From NCBI RefSeq assembly GCF_026262505.1, contig NC_067207.1, positions 26,814,082 to 26,878,081 of the forward strand: a DNA stretch of 64,000 nt. Reading direction: 5' to 3'. The translations under genes were made by a program, and so were the position numbers. Each line of letters starts with the position of its first letter. Position 1 is the first letter of the stretch. This DNA comes from Trichomonas vaginalis G3 (Eukaryota; Parabasalia; Trichomonadida; Trichomonadidae). Shown here piece by piece: positions 9,101 through 17,818 of the stretch. The notes beneath the pieces are model-generated. The model was not told where the DNA came from and did no database searches. It saw nothing but the letters and a program-made list of their open reading frames with translations.

Positions 9101-10228
9101 TACAGTTACATTCACTCCCATTGAAAATTTGAATGGAAATTCTAAAGAAAAATCACTGATTGATGGATTAGAAGGCATTACTGGTTTTTCAACATATGGA
9201 ACAAATTTGAATGATCTATCTCCTAGATTGATGCCATTTGAACCAAATTCAGCTTTTTGTGTAAAATACAATGTGTATTTTCTGAAATATGTTATTTCAA
9301 ATGGAATATGAAGTGTGACATCTTCAAGTGCAGCCTTTAAATTTGCTTTAAGGTGTATAATAAGTGGAATGGGGCCTATCATTACTGGAATATCACGAAT
9401 TGGAATATTTTTATCTATGAAATCAAATCCAGGAAATGTAACATCTCCTAAAACACCAAACAAAACACCTCCACAGACTTGAATATCTAGTTCAACTTTG
9501 TTTTGAGAGTTAGAACCGGATTTTTCACATTGAAGAGAAACTGTTCCTTGTATATATCCACCTACATTAACACGAGCCGCCATATTTAAATTTTCGAGGA
9601 CAACTCGTCTTAACCAATTACTATCCTTTTTCTCACTTGTATCTTCTATCGTTGAATCTGAATTATCTGTTGTCGAATCTGATTCATCTTCTTCTTTCTT
9701 TTTCTTTAACAATTCAAGAAGGTTATAGTCTGGTTTTCCGCTCTCTAATTTTCCATCATCACCTTCAGTCCAATAGAATTCTTTTCCGACAGAGTGCGAA
9801 GAACTATCTTCATCTCTGTAAATTTTTTGTACTATAGATAAACTATAATGCGGTATTAATTCGGATTCATTTATTCTTATGGTTTTGTAAACTTTAACAT
9901 TGTTTGATGTTTCTGCACATTCACATATTTTGTAAAATTTACCATTGTATTCAGTATGAAATACATAATCTGAAAAGTCTTTGTTATCCATTTGTGCAAG
10001 AGCAAGAACATGTTTTGCTTTTGCAAACCCTTGAATTGCAGATGATTGGTCACCAATGATATTGTATGCGAATGTAAATGTGCCCTCTGGGATTGTATGA
10101 ACTCCTGCTTCCCAATCTGTTTTGATATTTGTTTTGGGTTTTCTGCTTTTGCTAGATAAAATTGCTTGGTCAATAAGAAATTGATACTGACTTATTGATC
10201 TAGAGTGGATCAATAAGGTAAAGAACAT
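6137..10228 (-). CDS. Large type I surface protein with Pro-Asp/Asn stalk
   Basis: 1363 residues. A short hydrophobic N-terminus (MFFTLLIHSRSIS) may act as a signal peptide. A long beta-rich ectodomain of no recognised family follows. Near residues 1228-1285 is a low-complexity stalk of alternating Pro with Asp or Asn, then a Gly-rich hinge, one membrane helix (IVAGVVIGILVVVGVAVALF) and a short acidic cytoplasmic tail with a KRK stop-transfer signal. This architecture is common among trichomonad surface proteins. The start is supported by TCATTTTTAACAATG, where TCATTT matches the trichomonad initiator and lies 12 bases before the ATG. The 5' end and promoter are partly duplicated upstream (10728-10805). 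Confidence 0.8.
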   Translation of the reverse strand: MFFTLLIHSRSISQYQFLIDQAILSSKSRKPKTNIKTDWEAGVHTIPEGTFTFAYNIIGDQSSAIQGFAKAKHVLALAQMDNKDFSDYVFHTEYNGKFYKICECAETSNNVKVYKTIRINESELIPHYSLSIVQKIYRDEDSSSHSVGKEFYWTEGDDGKLESGKPDYNLLELLKKKKEEDESDSTTDNSDSTIEDTSEKKDSNWLRRVVLENLNMAARVNVGGYIQGTVSLQCEKSGSNSQNKVELDIQVCGGVLFGVLGDVTFPGFDFIDKNIPIRDIPVMIGPIPLIIHLKANLKAALEDVTLHIPFEITYFRKYTLYFTQKAEFGSNGINLGDRSFKFVPYVEKPVMPSNPSISDFSLEFPFKFSMGVNVTVEIIKLISTGVLISGGIKVPVVFNLDKSKCPFPYININIEPSVFWNYVFDGFKLLGFAPKFAKKSNDSELYRFEPYEHCFIDYNKAGDGNSESYFQDPKSSFLVIPYIYNDYTSTNKVLSVSVKSNSKYIASKVYPLNYYSKSLTTLSPFISLDVSVPYRFEINALTNSAKEAMGNVDCGLNTISSLKEIMIDDGYFSNDKISVKIETKGLSKLALGKISTSKSTDKYMMFEPNRKGKYCVWKIVNDKWSLTSYSSFYDTKIPSDLSNLDQIKIWDLTSTSDKHTNLQLQFVNPNQDVVALTNNVYLSFSKGSEIYQGIFIPKQSNGVSSYTFYTDLDPSIDSQTSQFITSSDRTITFNQDSIIDGEFMHETLNAVFPINGNYKNINCAQHRLGFLPTEKLSRIVFQVDSNTKYMPTRVFEYLNRVKGFYQFWYSVDELSGNYFTIHCPINIENLDDNAFIYLASYKYVPILDYVPIETHLYLIPVSELKKYSNYILLRACESNIEPNLYIYEQPIQMISGKEFYDMKNYYPGSSSSCPYAFIGDFNSYYICVQQNGQLDNSKIFKLQYDNAPTKVLVGIKTDTQYPIQFIDVRYILKEDETSKRIDLSDSIYNGQIDISFFVMPYRKDFQEHVIVYNHQLRTIEEHTIEGNFLHLNGQNVYTVYRKCEYISGDKCANLITISNDQPVMLKYTNKNGILPVDIRKSYSINVKKEIFYKTSQIAFYKSWIGTVERINIPKGESPLEISIEKTNEFFIIKAKLGSLYLPISQYFINFRLSELLNELHLKAIDQTKEIEYEVGDPSDEDIAIKFKTTNIINFVPASGAKRVKSSSVLGEAFGLDENVFTGTDVSRVGYTEEVPDPDPDPNPNPDPDQTNPDPDPDPNPNPNPDPNPDPNPNPNPKPDTDPSPEHEKPQESPSDEDGSKGGNGGKNNTGGIVAGVVIGILVVVGVAVALFILYKRKQNNNENSKNDAEDIEDIESDKDSNEV
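6384..6530. repeat. Hexamer-like coding minisatellite
   Basis: Degenerate GGATTT/GGATCT/GGATTA hexamers that encode the Pro-Asp/Pro-Asn stalk of the surface protein on the minus strand. Such tracts vary in length by slippage. Confidence 0.85.
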
Positions 10229-10805
10229 TGTTAAAAATGAAAAACTTTTTCAAAAAAAATTGAGTAAAAAAATCTTGACTAGTCAAAGTTTCAAAATCCC
10301 TAGTGTAAAAACCGTTAACAAAACAAAGTTACAATCTCTCAGATATGATAACTAATGTCAAAAATTAAACCCATTTTCTTACGTATAGTTTCGCTATCGT
10401 TTTTTTGCGTCAATATTGATTGGACCTCTATCGGATATATAATAGACTTTACGAAGGAAAAGGAGTTTAGGAAACCTTTTCAAATTTGTAAATGATATTG
10501 AATTATTTAAATTTGAAATTCTCCTCTCAATTTATGTAATACAATTTCAATACAAGGCGCATCTCAATTTTGAGACACTACTGAATTTTTAATGAGTCAA
10601 CTCAAAAAGATTGGATTCATTCAATTTAAAAGAGGCTAAAAATTGAAAATTCAGAACATACTCCATCATATCTCGGAAATTGAGTGAGATATGATAGTTA
10701 TCGGAAATGAAATTGAAAAGCTAAAATTGCTTGATCAAAAGGAAATTGATCTAGAATTAAAGAACATTGTTAAAAATGAAAATCATTGTAAAAAAATCTT
10801 GACTA
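10165..10805. repeat. Duplicated 5' end of the surface-protein gene
   Basis: About 10170-10280 (first codons, ATG and initiator region, minus strand) recurs at about 10728-10805. Shared blocks include AAAGAACATTGTTAAAAATG and AAAAAAATCTTGACTA. Both copies keep the TCATTTTTAACAATG start context, but the outer copy is not followed by an open frame, so it is a stranded promoter plus start codon. Confidence 0.65.
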
Positions 10806-11970
10806 AGTTACCTCAATTTCTATCGTCCGAATTTGTAAACTTTTTTTACAAAAAGTTGACCTCTAGTTGATTTTCCTCAAATTAATACAAGCAGTATTGA
10901 CTATCACAAAGGAAAGTTTTATATGGTAGTTGTTACGGCTAAATTTATTGTTCATTAACTTATCATATTTAACAATTAAAATCAACATACTTATTTTATA
11001 ATATTAACAATATGTACTCGCTTATACTCGAAGAAACATTGAGGTATTCGCCATAAAATCAAGTTTTCGGATTTGAATTATCTAATATCTTCAACTCAGA
11101 GGCTCTTCCATCGAAAATTGCAACGATAGATTTGATGTCATACGTGAAACAACTAATATACCTTAAATCCAGGTTCCTGCTATCGGCCAATTTTTTTTAT
11201 AAATTTAATAAAATTACATTCTCTTTCAAAATTTATTAAGAGTATGATATTTAAGAAATATCAGCGAAAGAAACAATCTTCACTATTCGAATTTTGCCAA
11301 AATCGATCTATATGAAATTACCAATTATTTGATGTTTGAGATTATCATAATTATAGCTTTCTTGGATTAACATGAGTTATTTCAAGCATAATTTAAACAC
11401 AAATTATAGTATTTTTTCTTGATTTATTATGGAAATATTATAAACTAAGGCATTTTTTATTAACGCATTCGTTATTGAATATCTTATCCTACACATGTAT
11501 AATATAGGGACATATTCCGACAAAATATTATATTCTTGAAAATCTCATTTTCAAAGCTTGAAAGCATATGTAAAGATACAGTCCAATGAACTTAAGTTAG
11601 TTGTACATATCTTATTTTATCCTTTATAATATCTTATTTCCAGCCATTTTTTTAAAAATTGAGACCTTACAGGGCCTCTATCAGTAACAAATCACTAAAG
11701 TTACTTTTTTCATATGCCAAAATTGATTTTTTTTTTATAAATAACTGTAAATATAACATTGATCATATTTTATCTTTTCACTTTTTCCAAATCTAAAAAA
11801 GATCTCAAGAAGAAGACTCAAGGATGTGATTCCTTCAGCACTCATTAATGAATAATGATTTAGATTTCTTTTTTGATTTCAAAATTTATCATGAAATTAG
11901 AAAACAAAGCATAATAAACAATATTTATTCTTTAAAAACAGATATATTATAAATTGAAAAGTTGATTTTG
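10229..11970. other. Gene-free AT-rich stretch
   Basis: Apart from the stranded promoter copy near 10728-10805 I see no gene, RNA or clear repeat. The sequence around 10430-10900 looks like older debris of the same upstream region. Confidence 0.5.
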
Positions 11971-13323
11971 TTATTTGAGTGAATTAATATCTAATTCTCT
12001 GATGTAATCAATGGCAGATACAAAAAGATTACGAGCAAAATCCAAACCAGATGGAAATGAAATTTTTGTAATACATTTCAATAGCAACGCTGGTGAAATA
12101 GGATCTGCAATTGGATACAAACAAATTAATGGCCAAAAAAGTGAAAATATGTCATCAAATGCCATAAGTTCGTTCTTCTTCCGCTTCACAGTTCCGTTAG
12201 ATTCGTATGTTGCTCGTTCAATGTAATGTAACGACTTTGCAGTGAGCCAAGCAATAGTAAGAGGGTCTGTATGGAACTGTATGTACGAAAGTAAGTCTAA
12301 TGATTCTTTGTAGTACTTTGAAATCTCGATAAATTTCTTATTTGTCGAATTTGGTGGTAAAATTTTGTCGCTGATCTTTAATGATGCACAATCTAGTTGT
12401 GGAATATCAATACAACGAGAGTAGAATTGGGATTTGTCAACGTTGGCGTTCAAATATGGAAAAGCTAAATATAATCTGTCAAAAAAGAAGCGAATTACAG
12501 TATATTTCATAACCGTTTCTTGAAGAGGATTCGTTGGGTTGATAAGGCTTTTCAAACCTTCGTAAATGAAGCCGACTCCGGAAAAATCAATTGGCGGAAT
12601 ATTAAATTTGTTAGTACTGTTATTATTTTTGCTGATGATAGTCTTATTTAGTTCTTTAACGATATTTCGGACTTGTTCATCGAATAATGGGACTAAATTA
12701 GCTGAATTAATATAACAATAAAAAATGTCGTCAAATTCTGAATATGGACAGTAGTCAGACTTCGATTCAATCAACGTTTGAAAGTTGACAAGTCCATCAT
12801 GTATTTGTTTCTCTGATATTTGAGGATATAACGTTTGATCTTTTATTTTTAGTGCGTAATTATCAAGAGAGAGAATATTATGGAGTAATGAGATTCTCTC
12901 CTTTGATGAATTAAATTTGCTATCAATAAATAATCTATATTCGGAACAACGGAAAATGACTAAAGTATTTGAATCTTTGCAGTCTTTGATAAAACAAATG
13001 AGCTGTGATAAAGTAGATGCTTCTGCTAGATAGAAATTAGAGTAAAAACCTTGATATTTGCTCTGTAGTTTTGTCAACTTTTTAGAAATAAAAATTTGCT
13101 CTGGAGTAACGAGTTCATTATTTGGCAATCGGAATTTAAACAGACATTCAGGTGCATTCTGGGATAATGCGTAAATTTCGTTAAAAAGAAGATTTGTTCT
13201 GTCGACGTTATTTTGATAATTTTTCTTTGTGATTCCACGAATGGTACGACCATATTTAATATATCGAAGGCAATCTTTTCCTTCAAGTTGTTTAGGGAAG
13301 ACAAGCTTCCCTTCCTCATTCAT
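11971..13323 (-). CDS. Possible VPS9-domain-like protein
   Basis: About 450 residues from the preferred start at 13323 (MNEEGKLVFPKQ); the open frame extends 21 codons further upstream but that part is Phe/Lys-rich and unlike a protein start. The protein is alpha-helical and soluble. Near residues 385-415 is LMAFDDIFSLFWPLICLYPI, which in placement resembles the core helix of VPS9 domains (guanine-nucleotide exchange for Rab5-type GTPases), a family that trichomonads carry in many copies. The match is weak and I could not see the diagnostic Asp/Tyr residues clearly. Otherwise it is a conserved-looking protein of unknown function. Confidence 0.5.
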   Translation of the reverse strand: MNEEGKLVFPKQLEGKDCLRYIKYGRTIRGITKKNYQNNVDRTNLLFNEIYALSQNAPECLFKFRLPNNELVTPEQIFISKKLTKLQSKYQGFYSNFYLAEASTLSQLICFIKDCKDSNTLVIFRCSEYRLFIDSKFNSSKERISLLHNILSLDNYALKIKDQTLYPQISEKQIHDGLVNFQTLIESKSDYCPYSEFDDIFYCYINSANLVPLFDEQVRNIVKELNKTIISKNNNSTNKFNIPPIDFSGVGFIYEGLKSLINPTNPLQETVMKYTVIRFFFDRLYLAFPYLNANVDKSQFYSRCIDIPQLDCASLKISDKILPPNSTNKKFIEISKYYKESLDLLSYIQFHTDPLTIAWLTAKSLHYIERATYESNGTVKRKKNELMAFDDIFSLFWPLICLYPIADPISPALLLKCITKISFPSGLDFARNLFVSAIDYIRELDINSLK

Positions 13324-13386
13324 TTTCTTAGACTTGAAAAAGGAAAAGATAAAAAATCTCTGATTCAGAGATTTTATCCCAAGCAT

Positions 13387-16300
13387 ATGGGGATTCTAAA
13401 TTTTTGTCCCTATCGTTATCCCAATTGAATTTTTTTTTGGAATTTAAAAATTTTTTTTCTCCATGTAAACTTAAATTTTAATTTTTACCACTAAAATGCA
13501 ATATTTCAACAAATTAATGAGTAATAATATTTTAATTTATAATAAATATTATAAATCTCCTCAATTTAATGTAATTATTGTATTAATTTTTGTTGAAAAT
13601 ATAAAATCTTCAAGTAAATGATGTGAATTTAATATTTTTAGAATGTTGTTTAATTGTACTATATTATGCATGTAAAATTTTGTTACAATACATTTTATAT
13701 GGGATCCCCATTGCCCAATTGAGAGAAAATTGAGAGGTGGGATTGGGCTAGCCCAATTCAAAATATCCCAGGTGGAAATAAAAAAATTAACAATTCAACA
13801 TAAAAAAGCATCTTAAATAATAATGATAAAAAGAAATTTTGTATGAATTTCAATCAAATTTGTTTTTATTCAACTTAAGAAATCACTTCATTAATGAAAG
13901 AAGTCGGGTTCACAACATATCCCGATCTTGAAACGAAACAACATGTTTTTTTGATGCCCTAAACGGGGGGGTCGCCAGCAAAAAAAAAGATGTCAAAATT
14001 TATCCCAAAAATTTAAAAAAAATCGAAGAAAGTGCATCCCAGGGATTATAAAATTTAAGTTTTCACATCTCTATCTCTGAAATTAGGCCAAATCAAGTTT
14101 TATCGATTTATTATTGCCATTGAGTGATATTAAGGGTGCACCCGTATGTACGTTTATTTGAGAGGAGGAGGATTACCCTCTCAATTTTGAGGGGTTCGTT
14201 AGTTTATTTTCTCGATGAATATGCAATAAAATTTGATTTTTACCTTATCAATATACTTCATATAATATACACATGTTCATGTAAAAACTTTTTTCCAAAA
14301 TCCTCAGGAATTAAGGGATTTTTGAATTTAAAGAATTTTTTTCGAATTTTTTCGAAAAAAAAATATTTTCAGAACAGCTTTAACGGCTAAGATTTAGGAT
14401 AGGGTTGTTAGATTCCCGACGATAGGTGTCTTGGAAGATTTGCCTGGTGTCATCATAGTGTCTTTAAATCAAAAATTTTATTTTGGAGTTAGTTTTATTG
14501 ATTTTTCAATAAAAAACATTTCTAAAACAAGAAAATAAAACGATAAAATATTTATATTTTATATAAGGATCTTATATATTTAAAATAAATATCATTTTAT
14601 TTTTTTCATTGGTGTCTGTCAAACCATAATACACTATTCAAAAATTCAATGTGTCTTGCGGTTTCAAAAGACACCTTCAAATTGAACGATAGCACAGACA
14701 CTATTGAATTTTACCCATTTTATTTAGTTTTTACCCTTTTTATTTTTAAGAATTAATGACTGAAACAGCCGTTTTGCTATGACCTCAATCACTTTTATTT
14801 ATTATTTTAAATATTATTTAATTTTATTATTTGAATAGGCCAACTTATATTTGAGAAGCTCAATTTGAGACCACTTAATACATTGAAATATCATAAATAT
14901 TGAAATATTAAAAAGTGTATTTCAAAATATTGAAATTATAAAAATTTATAATACTGAAATTGAGACAAATTAATAAATTCAATGTGTTTTTTTTGAAATA
15001 ACTCTCAAATATTATTTTTTTGTTTATTTAATGATGAATAAATATGATTGCTTTAGTCAATCATAAAAACTAATTTAAGTTTAAAATAATGAAAGGATAA
15101 TTTGATCGTTTTTTAAAATACAATTATTTTTGATGATTTGCAAGAATCTTTGAAAAGAATATAATATAGGTTCTATTTTTGTAAAATTTATCCAAATCAT
15201 GTATTACGAAAGAACCAAAAAGTGTGTTTTGTGTTTTGTTGTTGCGTGTTGGATGCGGGATCCTGTTATTTCCGAAATCGACAAAAAATTTGGAAATTTA
15301 ATTTCTGAAATCGAAATTATATTAATGTTTTTAATATTCTTATATCAAAAGGATTAAAGTTCATTAAGAGAAAAACAATTCTTCTTCTTCAATCTATTGG
15401 CGCATTTATTTCTACACGCCAATAAGGAAGGGAAAATTATAAGACACCATGGTGTCTTCAAAACGCTAATTTTTGATATTTTTAACAACCCTAATTTAGG
15501 AACAATGTTAAGTATCAAAAAGAAAGGAGGTCTGATATAGACAACATATATCGTTGAAGGTTGAAAAAATCTCTAATATTTGAGCCCAAAATTTCAAATT
15601 TTAATTTTTTGAAAAAAGAGGCCACCTGTATGTACGTTTATTTGAGAGGAGGAGGATTATATTTTTGAAAGGGTGAAACATTATGAATATGTTAATTATA
15701 TAATAATATGTATTATTATAAAAAGAAAAAATAAAGCACGTTAAAATTTTTCTTTCTTGATTTTTTACAAAATCTACTTAGAATTATGCAAAATATGACT
15801 AAATAATTATAAATTTCAAGTTAAATTTTAATTTTGATAAATAATTTAAATTTCAAAATATCAAGTTCAGTTCGACTATGTATGTAGTAATTCCTCAATA
15901 AAGTGCCAAAACCCTATTAAAATATATGAACATTTTCAACATTTTAATGTTTTTATTTAAAAATTTGATGGAATATGAGCTTCAAACAATTATTATGTAA
16001 ATAAAAATAATTAAATATATGTATTTATTCGTATTACAACCGTAGTAAGTCGATTCTTCCTTTCTTCTACTGAGGTTTGAATTTGATTTCGAATTGTAAA
16101 GAGATTCAAAGGGAAAATACTAGCGGATAAAAACTACCTCCATGAAAGGGTCATAATGGAGTCAAGTTGTATTTTTTGATATTTTTTGCTTTTCGAGCCT
16201 AAATAGGTAGCCAAGATAATGCCTAAAAATAAGGTTCTAAATTCTGAAGTTTACATGATCCTCTCGTGTGCACCCTTAAAACTAAATTTGATTTTTCGTA

Positions 16301-17000
16301 AAATTTTTTCAAAATTCATCACTTTTTGAATGAACCGATTTTTCAATTGTTCATTTTATTCAAGAGAATTGTTTTACTCAAGAATGTAAAATAAAATCTA
16401 GAAAAGTGACGGGATTATTCTGTCATCGAAAATCTTTTCTTTGATTCTTGTATTTACCCAACATCTATGTTAGTATTTATTCCTATAGTAGCAAGAGTTT
16501 ATGATGTTGTATTATTCAGTTCATTGGTTCTATGTTTCATGTGATATCTTTATATTTTTTAATTGATTTGAAAATGAGTATTATTGGCGTTTGGATGAGA
16601 TCCTGTCACATATTACTCCCTTTAAATATATAATAAGATTTTTTTTTAATATCGTGTCTTTGAAATTCAGGATTCCATATCCTAAACAAACATTATATAG
16701 ATATCATGGTTGCAATGACAACACAGCAATAAGCATATAAATAATTTTATTGAAAATTATTTTTATGAGAATTTTAGATTGATCGTCTTTCTATTGATTT
16801 CTGAACTATTAGTAAAAATTCTTGTCTAATTACAGACTTCTAAACTAAAGTTCCAACAATTTTTTTCGGCAAAGGTTTGTTATCGACTAAGATTTTCAAT
16901 ATATTTTGATTCTATACAGGTATATAAGAATAAATTTTTAAAACGGTGAAAATTATAAAAATTTGGATTTTCCGGTGATGAGAAAAAATTTGACATTCAA
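13387..17000. other. Long gene-free region with palindromes and repeats
   Basis: No credible gene. Contents: a perfect 16-bp palindrome ATTGGGCTAGCCCAAT (13742-13757); a perfect 18-bp palindrome AAGACACCATGGTGTCTT (15441-15458); several GTGTCTT/AAGACAC motifs in both orientations between 14420 and 14710; and a 35-bp direct repeat at about 14142-14177 and 15625-15659 (TGTATGTACGTTTATTTGAG, then AGGAGGAGGATTA). All but the first palindrome lie within the candidate element 14130-16279. Confidence 0.6.
14130..16279. mobile_element. Possible 2.1-kb TA-flanked inverted-repeat element
   Basis: TTAAGGGTGCACCCG at 14130 and its near reverse complement CGTGTGCACCCTTAA at 16265-16279 form about 15-bp inverted ends; with TA as target the ends read AGGGTGCAC. 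Related GCACCCTTAA ends occur at about 25846 and 47993, hinting at a dispersed family. There is no coding capacity inside. The arms are short, so chance is possible. Confidence 0.35.
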
Positions 17001-17381
17001 ATGATTCAAGCAGCTCCATACATCGCGCTTGGTGTATTTCTTGCAATAGAACTTGCCTTAGTTATTATCAGTTGCGTTCTTGATAAAAATGCTTACGCCT
17101 TAATCATTATTGTACCGTTATGTTTCGCAATAATTTGCCAGTTCCTTGCAGATTCATATAGTGACGGATATCATGAGGAAGGGCTTCTTACAGTTGATAC
17201 AATCAATTGGTTCTTCGGTGTTGCCTTTGCAGCAAGCATTGGAATTCCACTTATGTTATGGCACGATAAACTCATTAAGGATATAGGATTAGGTTTAACC
17301 CTTGGTGCAGTTGTTATTCAGCTCATTTCATACTGGGTTTTCAACTGCTTGAAGAAGAAAACTGATGAGGATGGATTTTGA
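17001..17381 (+). CDS. Small four-pass membrane protein
   Basis: 126 residues with four hydrophobic segments (about 4-25, 31-51, 68-88 and 94-116) and a Lys/Asp-rich C-terminal tail (KKKTDEDGF). No family recognised. Charged residues between helices 2 and 3 (DSYSDGYHEEG) would form the main loop. The start has a TTCAAATGA context like other short-leader trichomonad genes. It stands alone, so context gives no hint of function. Confidence 0.65.
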   Translation: MIQAAPYIALGVFLAIELALVIISCVLDKNAYALIIIVPLCFAIICQFLADSYSDGYHEEGLLTVDTINWFFGVAFAASIGIPLMLWHDKLIKDIGLGLTLGAVVIQLISYWVFNCLKKKTDEDGF

Positions 17382-17818
17382 ACTCCTTTGAGTTATTAAT
17401 TTTATTGTTTCTTTCTTCTAAAAATGTATTTCATACTTAATATCTATAGTTTTCAATACTTAAATCGTTCTACTTTAAAACGATAAAAATATCAGATAAA
17501 ATTATTTACTGTTGAGCAAATTATTGATTCAGATCATAGTGCATGAATAGGTGAATACGTAATGTTGCAGAAAATAGTTAAAATGAATATTCGGAAAATA
17601 TATATCACAAATAGCAAATCAAAATCTTTAAAACTACCAAAATAGTTATTTTTGAAATATTGTATATTACCATTGACTTAATATTCAAACAAATTTTTCA
17701 AAGGATTTAATATATCATGAAGCATGTGATATTTACTTGATTTCGTGAACATTTGTAGATTAAAATATCATATTTTATTCAAATAATAAAATAACAATAA
17801 TAAAAGTTTTAAATAACA
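17382..17818. other. Gene-free spacer
   Basis: An AT-rich 3' flank shared by the converging membrane-protein and CEP164-like genes. Nothing else seen. Confidence 0.6.

Noticed and set aside
13742-13757. Palindrome ATTGGGCTAGCCCAAT as an operator or terminator
   Set aside because: No gene nearby uses it and there is no second copy; noted only as sequence.
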